Assembly: GCF_000513095.1 (NCBI RefSeq)
Contig: NZ_BAUT01000036.1
Span: 1 to 39,390, forward strand
Origin: Halalkalibacter wakoensis JCM 9140
GTDB taxonomy: Bacteria > Bacillota > Bacilli > Bacillales > Bacillaceae_D
Length of the DNA: 39,390 bases
Reading direction: 5' to 3'
The notes below the pieces were generated by a model, which searched no databases, was not told the DNA's origin, and saw only the letters and a list, made by a program, of their open reading frames with translations. Shown here piece after piece: positions 18,215 through 25,269 of the stretch. A program made the position numbers and the translations under genes. Each line of letters opens with the position of its first letter. The stretch's first letter is position 1.

Positions 18215-19270
18215 ATGAAAGTGATCAAAAAACTAGGTTCAGCGTTTTTATTTGCTGTCCTAATTGTTATAGCAGTTGGTTGTGGTGCTGAAGAAGAAGT
18301 TCAGGAAGTGGTGAATGAGGAAGAATCAAGTCAAGAGGAAGTAACGACCGAATTTGAATTAGAAAAAATTCGAATGGCTTCTTGGAGCCAACCAATTACA
18401 GAACAAGCGAATCTCTATTTAGCAGAAGAGCGAGGTTGGTTTGAAGAAGCGGCGATTGATTTTGAATTTATTCCAGGTGCGGGTGGCGGAGACGCGGTTC
18501 GTAATATTATCGCAGGAAACGCAGATATTGCCTTTGCAAATGTAGAGGCTGTTTTACTGGCATTAGAACAAGGAGAAGACTTAAGGATTATTTATAACAT
18601 TTATCCTGAAAATGTCTTTAATCTAATTTCGTTAAAAGAGAGCAATATAACAAGTGTAGAAGATTTACGTGGACAAGATGTAGGGATTTATAGCAGAAGC
18701 AGTGGAACCTATCAAAACCTTCTCGTTCTACTACATCAAGCAGGGATGACCGAAGATGATGTTAATTTGATCGAAACGGGTGTTTTAAACTTTGGACCAC
18801 TTATGAATAAACAAGTAGTGGCTACGGCAGCGACGGATACAGGGTTATTTGATGCACAGAGAAATGAATTAGGAGAAGTGGATGTCATTGAGGTAAAAGA
18901 TGTGTTAAATACGCCAGCTGATGTGTTTGTTGTTACCGAAAAAACATTTCAGGAAAGAAAAGAGGCGCTAGTGCGCTTTTTACAAGTTTATCGTGACAGT
19001 GTAGCATATACAATGGAACATCCAGAAGAGGCTGCTGAAGTGGCGGTAGGGGCAGCCATTGATGGTCAAGATGTAGAAAGAAACATCGAAATTATTACTA
19101 TTCGTAACAATACTTCTACGAATGAAGAAATTGCTGAAAAAGGGCTTGGATGGTTAAACCTTGATATTTTACAAGAAGTTGAGCAAACCTATTATGATTT
19201 AGGTTTATTAAGCGAGCGGGTTCATGTTGAGACGATTACAACTAATGAATTGGTCGAACAATTAAACTAG
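18215..19270 (+). CDS. ABC importer substrate-binding lipoprotein (NMT1/THI5-like, ThiY type)
   Basis: 351 aa lipoprotein. It has a signal peptide with lipobox AVGC, lipidated Cys at 23, then an acidic linker (about 25-46). The periplasmic-binding fold of the NMT1/THI5-like family begins near residue 50 (RMASWSQPITEQANLYLAEE), with GWFEEAAIDFEFIP and GAGGGDAVRNIIAGNADIAFAN. Family members bind pyrimidines (ThiY), riboflavin, sulfonates or nitrate. Starts at ATG 18215 after AGGGGAG. TPP control points to a thiamine moiety or a degradation product; this is inference. It fixes substrate specificity and is the best protein for testing what the operon handles. Confidence 0.85.
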   Translation: MKVIKKLGSAFLFAVLIVIAVGCGAEEEVQEVVNEEESSQEEVTTEFELEKIRMASWSQPITEQANLYLAEERGWFEEAAIDFEFIPGAGGGDAVRNIIAGNADIAFANVEAVLLALEQGEDLRIIYNIYPENVFNLISLKESNITSVEDLRGQDVGIYSRSSGTYQNLLVLLHQAGMTEDDVNLIETGVLNFGPLMNKQVVATAATDTGLFDAQRNELGEVDVIEVKDVLNTPADVFVVTEKTFQERKEALVRFLQVYRDSVAYTMEHPEEAAEVAVGAAIDGQDVERNIEIITIRNNTSTNEEIAEKGLGWLNLDILQEVEQTYYDLGLLSERVHVETITTNELVEQLN

Positions 19271-19278
19271 GTGATAAA

Positions 19279-20055
19279 ATGGACACACAATTACAGCAAA
19301 AGGTCGTTCTTATAACAGGTTCAAGTCGAGGAATTGGTGCAAAGATCGCTGAAGGGTTTGCGAGACAAGGGGCTACAGTTGTTATTAATTACTTAAGAAG
19401 CAAGGAACGAGCGGAGGAACTAGCCAATTATTTAATGGATACATTTGATATTGATACGATGATTGTTCAAGGTAATGTGACATGTGAATCTGATGTTGAA
19501 CACATGATCGATGAAGTTATTAGTGAATTTGACACGATTGATATTGTTGTAAATAATGCTTTACATGCGTATGCTTTTGATCCGGATCAGCGTAAGCTTG
19601 CTTGGGAACTTGAGTGGGAGGATTACCAAAGACAAATCGATGGTTCATTAAAAGGAACGTATAATGTAACTAAACATGTGATTCCGTATATGAAAAATAA
19701 AAAATCGGGCAGAATGATCAACATGATTAGTAACTTAGTTTATCGTCCGGTTGTTCCGTATCATGATTACAATACAGCAAAAGGAGCGGTACTGACGTAT
19801 TCGCAAAACTTAGCAGTTGACCTTGGCCCATTTGGGATAACAGTCAATTGCATTGCGCCTGGTTTAGTGTATCCTACAGATGCGAGTAGAACGACAAAAG
19901 AGGAAGTGAAGGAGCTCATTAAAAGCCAAACTCCTCTCCATCGTATTGCTAAGCCAGAAGATGTTGTGGGAAGTGTTTTATTTTTTGCAAGTGGATGGTC
20001 TTCTTTTGTAACGGGACAATGCATCGTTGTAGATGGTGGCTTTGTCATGAAGTAA
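19279..20055 (+). CDS. Short-chain dehydrogenase/reductase (FabG-like), last gene of the TPP operon
   Basis: 258 aa Rossmann-fold NAD(P)H oxidoreductase. The cofactor motif TGSSRGIG is at 13-20, NNA at 92-94, catalytic Ser151 and Y164-x3-K168. It is a classical SDR of normal length, often annotated as 3-oxoacyl-ACP reductase from similarity alone. Eight bases after the binding-protein gene, with AGGTGAT upstream, so it belongs to the operon. Fitting the context, it would reduce the aldehyde made by LuxC to an alcohol; a dehydrogenase acting in the opposite direction cannot be excluded. No terminator with a T run follows, so transcripts may continue into deoC. Confidence 0.85.
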   Translation: MDTQLQQKVVLITGSSRGIGAKIAEGFARQGATVVINYLRSKERAEELANYLMDTFDIDTMIVQGNVTCESDVEHMIDEVISEFDTIDIVVNNALHAYAFDPDQRKLAWELEWEDYQRQIDGSLKGTYNVTKHVIPYMKNKKSGRMINMISNLVYRPVVPYHDYNTAKGAVLTYSQNLAVDLGPFGITVNCIAPGLVYPTDASRTTKEEVKELIKSQTPLHRIAKPEDVVGSVLFFASGWSSFVTGQCIVVDGGFVMK

Positions 20056-20067
20056 TTTACCTGTGTG

Positions 20068-20108
20068 TAGATAATGAACAAATACCTCTCGTCACTGGTA
20101 ATTATCTA
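20068..20108. other. Imperfect hairpin upstream of deoC
   Basis: TAGATAAT (20068-20075) pairs with ATTATCTA (20101-20108). An inner TACC/GGTA extends the stem across a bulge. There is no T run, so it is not a simple terminator. It may be an operator or leader structure; I see no known deoxynucleoside-repressor consensus. Confidence 0.35.
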
Positions 20109-20146
20109 TGCTAGGCTAAATAGTAGGAAATTAGAAAGGGTGTTAT

Positions 20147-20824
20147 ATGATGAGTCAATCAATTGCAAGCTTAATTGATCATACTGCATTAAAAGCTGAT
20201 ACAACCAAGGAGCAAATTGAAGTTTTATGTAAAGAGGCTAGCGAATATAAATTTGCTTCTGTTTGTGTAAATCCGACTTGGGTAAAACGTGCTGCTGAGC
20301 TATTACATAATGTTGAAGAAGTAAAAGTATGTACAGTAATAGGTTTTCCACTAGGAGCTTCCACTCCGGAAGTGAAGGCTTTTGAGACTACGAATGCGAT
20401 AGAAAATGGAGCAACTGAAGTGGATATGGTTATAAACATTGCTGCATTAAAAGATCACAATGACGAACTAGTTGAGTCGGATATTCGTGCAGTTGTAGAG
20501 GCAGCGAAAGGAAAAGCTCTAACAAAAGTTATTATTGAGACAAGTCTCTTAACAGACGAAGAAAAAGTTCGGGCATGCAAGTTAGCAGTAAAGGCAGGGA
20601 CTGACTATGTCAAAACATCAACAGGCTTTTCTACAGGAGGTGCAACTGTAGAAGATATTAAATTAATGCGCGAAACAGTTGGTCCCCATATTGGTGTGAA
20701 AGCTTCAGGAGGCGTTCGTGACCTGGAAGGGGCTAGAGCAATGGTTGATGCAGGTGCTACTCGAATTGGGGCCAGTGCTGGAGTTTCAATTGTAAATGGG
20801 GAACAGGCTAACACAGATTATTAA
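20147..20824 (+). CDS. deoC: Deoxyribose-phosphate aldolase DeoC
   Basis: 225 aa. Class I aldolase that splits 2-deoxyribose-5-phosphate into glyceraldehyde-3-phosphate and acetaldehyde in deoxynucleoside catabolism. Catalytic residues visible are D93 in EVDMVIN, Schiff-base K156 in YVKTSTGF, and K185 in GVKASGGVR. Two adjacent ATGs (20147, 20150) follow GAAAGGGTG; the second has the better spacing, so the protein may be 224 aa. It stands alone without the usual nupC/pdp partners, but cdd (cytidine deaminase) is present farther downstream at 38076. Confidence 0.95.
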   Translation: MMSQSIASLIDHTALKADTTKEQIEVLCKEASEYKFASVCVNPTWVKRAAELLHNVEEVKVCTVIGFPLGASTPEVKAFETTNAIENGATEVDMVINIAALKDHNDELVESDIRAVVEAAKGKALTKVIIETSLLTDEEKVRACKLAVKAGTDYVKTSTGFSTGGATVEDIKLMRETVGPHIGVKASGGVRDLEGARAMVDAGATRIGASAGVSIVNGEQANTDY

Positions 20825-20836
20825 TTATTTAATTTT

Positions 20837-20869
20837 AGGACCGGATCGAATGGATTTGGTCCTTTTTTT
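20837..20869 (+). terminator. Intrinsic terminator after deoC
   Basis: AGGACCGGATC (20837-20847) / GATTTGGTCCT (20853-20863), an 11-bp stem with two G-T wobbles, followed by seven T. Confidence 0.85.
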
Positions 20870-20885
20870 ATAAAGAGACAGCTAC

Positions 20886-20901
20886 TATGACAACTGTCAT
20901 A
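20886..20901. promoter_or_regulatory. Palindromic operator-like site upstream of the TlpA-like gene
   Basis: TATGACAACTGTCATA: a perfect 7+7 palindrome around a 2-base centre, 35 bases before the start codon, next to an AT-rich possible -10 region. This looks like a dimeric regulator site. I do not recognise the regulator. Confidence 0.4.
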
Positions 20902-20936
20902 ATAGGATAAAGGATATTAAAAAGGTAGGTGAGAAA

Positions 20937-22130
20937 ATGGAAGAAGTATGGATTGTTGGTCCTTTGATCATTAAACAAACTTGGCTCATGTTAATTGCGC
21001 TCATGATAATAGGACTCACCATATCAAATCTACTGCTTTACGATGAAAATCGTTCTCAAGTTGCTAGGGAACTGTATTGGAACAGTCTGTTCTATTTTTT
21101 TATTACATACCAGCTTGCCTCACTTTTTGTATATCCGTCGATAACCATTCGAGACCCGATTGCAGTGTTAGCTATGCCAAGTGGGACGGACGAATGGATC
21201 ATCGCTTGGGTAGTGGTAACGTTTTATGTATTCTGGAAAATGAGAAATGAAACTAAAGTTATTGTTTTTCTTCCAATCCTTATAAGCTATCTTGTATTAG
21301 AAGCCATTTATTTTGCGTTTTATCCTTTTAATTTAAATGGGTACCCTATTAGTTTTTATCAAATGATGTTCAACCTTGTTTTGTTATTATTTTATTATAT
21401 ACAACTACAAAAAGGGACGATGCTACAGAGAATCGCCATTAGAATTGCTGTTCTTTATGGAAGTGTACTAGGAATGTGTTCTCTAGTTTTAGAAGTACGT
21501 ATGTTTCATGTAACGGTTCCAAGTTGGTTTTATTTCTTAATTGGCTTAATAGGACTGCTCTCTTCCAAAAAAATTACTTTTGTCAAAAGCAGCTTACATA
21601 AAAATATAAAAAAAGGAAAAATTGTTTTAGTTGTTTTGGCTATTATTCTTATTTCGAGCTTATTTTCTCCAACTAATCAAGTGATAAATATGGATAGCAC
21701 CTCGACTTCAAAGGTTGCAGTTGGACAGAGGGCCCCAGATTTCCTATTAACGACAATAGATGGAGAGGAACAATCGCTCTCGAATTATAAAGGACAGTCA
21801 ATCATGCTTAATTTTTGGGCAACTTGGTGTCCTCCGTGTCGGGCAGAAATGCCAGAAATGGAGAAGTTCTTTCTAAATGAAGATGTAATGATCCTCGCTA
21901 TTAATGCAACAAATACAGAAAGTACAGTTGATCATGTACAGGAATTTGTTTCCGGTATAGGATTGTCTTTTCCAATCCTTTTAGATGAACGAGAAGAGAT
22001 TTCTTCCTTGTATCAAGTTGGACCTATGCCAACGTCGTTTTTCATTAATGAAGAAGGAATAATTACAAACATCCATATAGGGGCCATGAATGAAGACATG
22101 ATGGTTCGAACATTGCAGCAAATAGAATGA
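20937..22130 (+). CDS. Polytopic membrane protein with C-terminal TlpA/ResA-like thioredoxin domain
   Basis: 397 aa. The N-terminal half (about 1-245) has seven or so hydrophobic segments. The C-terminal half (about 258-397) is a TlpA/ResA-type thioredoxin domain with VGQRAPDF, FWATWCPPC (active-site C298-P-P-C301) and the cis-proline VGPMPTS (P365). The last membrane helix (about 228-246) should place the redox domain outside the cell, where such proteins reduce disulfides, for example for cytochrome c maturation. The fusion to a multi-helix domain is unlike the single-helix ResA. The N-terminal domain is unrecognised; its topology loosely recalls Lgt-like membrane domains. ATG 20937 follows AGGTAGGTGAG. 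Flanking terminators make it a single-gene unit. Confidence 0.82.
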   Translation: MEEVWIVGPLIIKQTWLMLIALMIIGLTISNLLLYDENRSQVARELYWNSLFYFFITYQLASLFVYPSITIRDPIAVLAMPSGTDEWIIAWVVVTFYVFWKMRNETKVIVFLPILISYLVLEAIYFAFYPFNLNGYPISFYQMMFNLVLLLFYYIQLQKGTMLQRIAIRIAVLYGSVLGMCSLVLEVRMFHVTVPSWFYFLIGLIGLLSSKKITFVKSSLHKNIKKGKIVLVVLAIILISSLFSPTNQVINMDSTSTSKVAVGQRAPDFLLTTIDGEEQSLSNYKGQSIMLNFWATWCPPCRAEMPEMEKFFLNEDVMILAINATNTESTVDHVQEFVSGIGLSFPILLDEREEISSLYQVGPMPTSFFINEEGIITNIHIGAMNEDMMVRTLQQIE

Positions 22131-22142
22131 GTTTGTTCAGAG

Positions 22143-22178
22143 GCTCTCAACCAACATAAACGTGGTTGAGAGCTGTTT
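22143..22178 (+). terminator. Intrinsic terminator after the TlpA-like gene
   Basis: GCTCTCAACCA (22143-22153) / TGGTTGAGAGC (22163-22173), followed by TGTTTT. The gene ending at 22185 on the other strand is convergent. Confidence 0.75.
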
Positions 22179-22184
22179 TGGAGA

Positions 22185-22541
22185 CTATTGAACGTATATG
22201 TCATAAGTAGCTTTTTCTGTTTCTACTTTTAGTCCATTTGTTCCGTTCGTAGTCGCTATTTTTCCGAAAAGAGGAATTTCGTAAGCGTTTTGAGGTAATT
22301 CTTTCATCCCTTCAGCTGTTTTGATATGACCTTCGCCATGTAAGACCAATTCTTTACTAGGAATGTAGTCATCGATGTTTTGATCATTTGTTATAACTGT
22401 TATGTGATCAAGTTGAAGAGTCACTTGATCAATGTCAAAAGTCTGTTGTAAACCGGTAGACAATTCGTTTTTTCGTATGAGTATGGTCTCGCCTTTTTGA
22501 GATTCTAGCCATTGTGAAAGATCATGTATTGGTTGAGTCAT
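22185..22541 (-). CDS. Hypothetical protein, 118 aa, unrecognised
   Basis: No family recognised. A soluble protein without signal peptide or membrane segment. It has an N-terminal helix (MTQPIHDLSQWLESQKGE), then mainly predicted beta strands with hydrophobic/polar alternation (DQVTLQLDHITVITN; KELVLHGEGHIKT; YEIPLFGKI). The ribosome binding site is very strong (AAAGGAGGAGG, seven bases before ATG at 22541), and composition matches neighbouring genes, so it is probably real. It is convergent to the TlpA-like gene. A strong hairpin lies upstream at 22611-22652. Confidence 0.7.
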   Translation of the reverse strand: MTQPIHDLSQWLESQKGETILIRKNELSTGLQQTFDIDQVTLQLDHITVITNDQNIDDYIPSKELVLHGEGHIKTAEGMKELPQNAYEIPLFGKIATTNGTNGLKVETEKATYDIYVQ

Positions 22542-22610
22542 AAGAACCTCCTCCTTTTAGTGTGTAATTGTACTTTTCCCTGTTCATAATCGAATCATTC
22601 CATTGAATAA

Positions 22611-22652
22611 AATAAAGAAGCTGCTTAGCGGGACCTAAGCAGCTTCTTTATT
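22611..22652. terminator. Large palindromic terminator-like hairpin
   Basis: Perfect 18-bp arms (22611-22628 and 22635-22652; AATAAAGAAGCTGCTTAG and its complement) with loop CGGGAC. On the minus strand the AT-rich outer arms could serve as the terminator for gbsA, although it lies 130 bases past the stop. The T tract is weak on both sides. Confidence 0.5.
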
Positions 22653-22659
22653 AAGTTTA

Positions 22660-22748
22660 TGGTGTTTGGGCTGATTCCGCACGCTGCGCATCTAGAGGAG
22701 AAGGGCACTCCTCTGTCCTTAAAACAAAGCAGCGTCTCCGCACCCCCC
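22660..22748. other. GC-rich structured intergenic element
   Basis: A locally GC-rich stretch in AT-rich DNA. ACGCTGC (22681-22687) pairs with GCAGCGT (22729-22735), enclosing AGAGGAG (22694-22700) / CTCCTCT (22708-22714). No ORF or known RNA family was recognised. It may be another dispersed repeat or a structured 3' region of gbsA mRNA. Confidence 0.4.
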
Positions 22749-22749
22749 A

Positions 22750-22790
22750 GTGTAAACCAATAAGGCAAACTCGGCCTTATTGGTTTACAC
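22750..22790. other. Long hairpin across the gbsA stop codon
   Basis: Perfect 17-bp arms (22750-22766 and 22774-22790, GTGTAAACCAATAAGGC and its complement) with a 7-base loop. The gbsA stop (22785-22787) is inside an arm. No T run follows on either strand, so it is not a classic terminator. Confidence 0.65.
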
Positions 22791-24257
22791 AAACCAGCCT
22801 GCTGGTTGTGGTTTTTTGTTGCGGAAAATATGTTTAACTTCTGTGTATTCTTCTAGTCCGATATGTCCTAATTCACGACCAAAGCCTGATTGTTTAAATC
22901 CACCCCACGGAGCTTGTGGAAAGTAAGGGTGGAAGTCATTAATCCATACTGTTCCCATACGTAACTTAGAAGCTACTGTTTCAGCTTTTTCAATATCAGT
23001 TGACCAAACAGCACCCGCTAAGCCGTAAATCGTGTCATTTGCTTTTTCAATAACCTCTTCAGCAGAATTGAACTTTTCAATCGTTAGTACAGGTCCAAAT
23101 ACTTCTTCCTGAACAATTCTCATATCAGATATACAATTAATAAAAATAGTAGGCTCATAGAAAAATCCGTTCTGGAGTTTTGGATCTTCTGGGCGTTTTC
23201 CACCTAAAACTAATTCTGCGCCTTCTTCGATACCGATTTGAACAAAACTTTCAACTTTTTCACGGTGTTCTGCAGAAATTAAAGGTCCACTTTGAGTTCC
23301 TTCTTCAAATCCATTTCCTAGTTTAATTTTCTTCGCTTGGTTCACTACTGCTTCAACGAAACGATCATGAATGCTTTCTTCGACTAGTAAGCGCGATCCA
23401 GCAGAACACACTTGACCAGCATGGAAAAAGACAGCATTTAGTGCTTGGTCAACGGCTGTATCGAAGTCGGCATCAGCAAAGATAATATTTGGATTTTTAC
23501 CGCCTAATTCAAGAGCGACTTTCTTTACATTAACACTTGCTGCTTGCATGATTTTCTTCCCTGTTTCAATTCCGCCTGTGAATGAAATTAAATCTACATC
23601 TAAACTAGTAGATAGTTCGGCACCAACTGTGTTGCCTGGCCCAAGAACTAGATTGGCAACCCCTTTTGGAACACCAGCTTCTTCCATTAGTTCAAATACT
23701 TTAATGGTAGTAAGTGGGGTAATCTCACTAGGTTTAGCAACAAGGGTATTTCCTGCAACTAAAGCTGGAGCAAGTTTCCATGATGCTTGTAATAGTGGAT
23801 AATTCCATGGGCTGATTTGTCCGCATACTCCAACAGGTTCTCGTACAACGCGGCTCTCTGAATCCGGAATTGGAGATTGAATGACTTCTCCTCCATTTTT
23901 ATCAGCGAGTCCAGCAAAGTATTGGAATACATTGGCTATGTCATCCATATCTGCATAGCTCTCAATGATGGTTTTCCCAGTATCTAAGGATTCTAGTTTT
24001 GCTAGCTCTTCTTTATCTCTTCTGATAAAATCAGCGACTTTTTGAATAATAGCTCCGCGTTCAGATGCAGGTGTTGTAGCCCAATCTCCTTTATCAAAAG
24101 CTTTACGAGCTGCTTGGATTGCTAATTGTGAATCTTTTTCATCACCTTCAGTTACTGTTGCAATGACTTCCTGATTAAATGGATTAATGATTTCTCTTGT
24201 GTTCCCTGTATGAGATTCAACCCATTGGCCATCAATATACATTCGTCCGATTGCCAC
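22785..24257 (-). CDS. gbsA: Betaine-aldehyde dehydrogenase GbsA
   Basis: About 490 aa. NAD-dependent oxidation of glycine betaine aldehyde to the osmoprotectant glycine betaine. Near-identical in many stretches to B. subtilis GbsA: SLDTGKT, PWNYPLLQASWKLAPAL, FTGGIETGKKIM, VALELGGKNPN with the general-base Glu, HAGQVCSAGSR with the catalytic Cys, and APWGGFKQSGFGRELG. Start uncertain: GTG 24257 has eight bases from GGGGG; ATG 24263 (two residues longer) and TTG 24272 are alternatives that lie too close to or inside the binding site. Divergent from gbsR, the choline-responsive repressor. The usual partner gbsB (choline dehydrogenase) does not follow. Confidence 0.95.
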   Translation of the reverse strand: MAIGRMYIDGQWVESHTGNTREIINPFNQEVIATVTEGDEKDSQLAIQAARKAFDKGDWATTPASERGAIIQKVADFIRRDKEELAKLESLDTGKTIIESYADMDDIANVFQYFAGLADKNGGEVIQSPIPDSESRVVREPVGVCGQISPWNYPLLQASWKLAPALVAGNTLVAKPSEITPLTTIKVFELMEEAGVPKGVANLVLGPGNTVGAELSTSLDVDLISFTGGIETGKKIMQAASVNVKKVALELGGKNPNIIFADADFDTAVDQALNAVFFHAGQVCSAGSRLLVEESIHDRFVEAVVNQAKKIKLGNGFEEGTQSGPLISAEHREKVESFVQIGIEEGAELVLGGKRPEDPKLQNGFFYEPTIFINCISDMRIVQEEVFGPVLTIEKFNSAEEVIEKANDTIYGLAGAVWSTDIEKAETVASKLRMGTVWINDFHPYFPQAPWGGFKQSGFGRELGHIGLEEYTEVKHIFRNKKPQPAGWFV

Positions 24258-24325
24258 GTACATCGCCCCCAAAAATAAGTTATGTTAAATTAATTAAGAA
24301 AAAAATTAACGTTTTGAATATCTTA

Positions 24326-24354
24326 AACTTATCATTCTATATAATTTCTGTCAA
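24326..24354 (-). promoter_or_regulatory. Candidate gbsA promoter
   Basis: Minus strand TTGACA (24354-24349), 17-base spacer, TAAGTT (24331-24326). The -35 is perfect and the -10 weak. It lies about 70 bases upstream of the gbsA start. Confidence 0.45.
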
Positions 24355-24425
24355 AGATAATTTTTTGAAATCAAATTTTATATCATGAACCCATACGCCA
24401 TTAAATATTTTTTAGATTTTTCTTT

Positions 24426-24453
24426 TTGACATATTTCAATAATTAGGTAACAT
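24426..24453 (+). promoter_or_regulatory. Candidate gbsR promoter
   Basis: TTGACA (24426-24431), 16-base spacer, TAACAT (24448-24453), about 60 bases before gbsR. Confidence 0.45.
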
Positions 24454-24513
24454 TAAAATTATAAAGAAAAAAATTAATAAACTTAATAAAGAGAATTGAG
24501 GAGGTGAATTTGA

Positions 24514-25074
24514 ATGAATCAAGTTGATGAAAAAGCTAAACTAATGATTACTAAGGCAAAAGATTTGGTGATAGACTCTATTGCTGAGACAATGGATTTG
24601 TATGGGGTAACTAGAAGTGTAGGCATAATATATGGAACCATGTATTTTGAGAATAACATGACTCTTGATGAAATGCGTGAAGAAATTGGAATGAGTAAAC
24701 CCAGTATGAGTACGGGGGTGAAAAAACTTCAAGAGTATGATATTGTCAAAAAAACATATCAGCGTGGCAATCGAAAACATACGTATGTTGCAGAAAAAGA
24801 TTTCTTTCAATTTTTCAATAAATTTTTTACGAAAAAATGGGAAAGAGAAATAAATATAAACCTTGAAGCCATTGATCAAGCTCAAAAGGTGTTAAATGAC
24901 ATTATTCATTCCGAAGTTGCAAATGAAAGTAACCAGGAAGAAGCAAAAGAAATTATTGACCTTCTTGAACAATCAAAGTCTTATTATTATTGGCTATTGT
25001 CTCTTGTTGAAGGAATTAGAAGTGGAGAAATTTTTCAAACGTTTCCTATTACGGATAAGAAGCTCAGGAAGTAG
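24514..25074 (+). CDS. gbsR: GbsR, choline-sensing MarR-type repressor
   Basis: 186 aa. In B. subtilis GbsR represses gbsAB and the opuB choline importer until choline binds. The N-terminal winged helix is visible (YGVTRSVGIIYGTMYF, MTLDEMREEIGMSKPSMSTGVKKLQEYDIV, the wing YQRGNRKHTY), followed by a helical C-terminal dimer/ligand domain. ATG 24514 follows GAGGAGGTG. Divergent from gbsA, as in B. subtilis. It ends with a strong terminator, so it is monocistronic. Confidence 0.93.
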   Translation: MNQVDEKAKLMITKAKDLVIDSIAETMDLYGVTRSVGIIYGTMYFENNMTLDEMREEIGMSKPSMSTGVKKLQEYDIVKKTYQRGNRKHTYVAEKDFFQFFNKFFTKKWEREININLEAIDQAQKVLNDIIHSEVANESNQEEAKEIIDLLEQSKSYYYWLLSLVEGIRSGEIFQTFPITDKKLRK

Positions 25075-25103
25075 TATGACTGAATTGGTTAACATATATT
25101 CTG

Positions 25104-25135
25104 ACCTAACAGAGATATCACTGTTAGGTTTTTTT
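25104..25135 (+). terminator. Intrinsic terminator after gbsR
   Basis: ACCTAACAG (25104-25112) / CTGTTAGGT (25121-25129), then a run of T to 25135. Confidence 0.9.
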
Positions 25136-25269
25136 GTTTTAATTTGGTTCACCTAATATTGGAATGAGCAAGATTAAATAATCAAGTAAGATCTCGTTCA
25201 TAATAATTTTTGTCGTGATCAAACAGGTCATGACTGTTAGGTATTCGGAGGTGCATTACCATCGATGGA

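Larger units (their letters stand above)
24296..24477. repeat. Pair of 14-bp direct repeats flanking the gbsA/gbsR promoters
   Basis: AAGAAAAAAATTAA occurs exactly at 24296-24309, just downstream of the gbsA promoter, and at 24464-24477, just downstream of the gbsR promoter. The placement suits roadblock operators for GbsR, but A-rich repeats also arise by chance in such AT-rich DNA. Confidence 0.4.

Noticed and set aside
22750-22790. Rho-independent terminator of gbsA
   Set aside because: Strong stem but no T run on either strand and it includes the stop codon.
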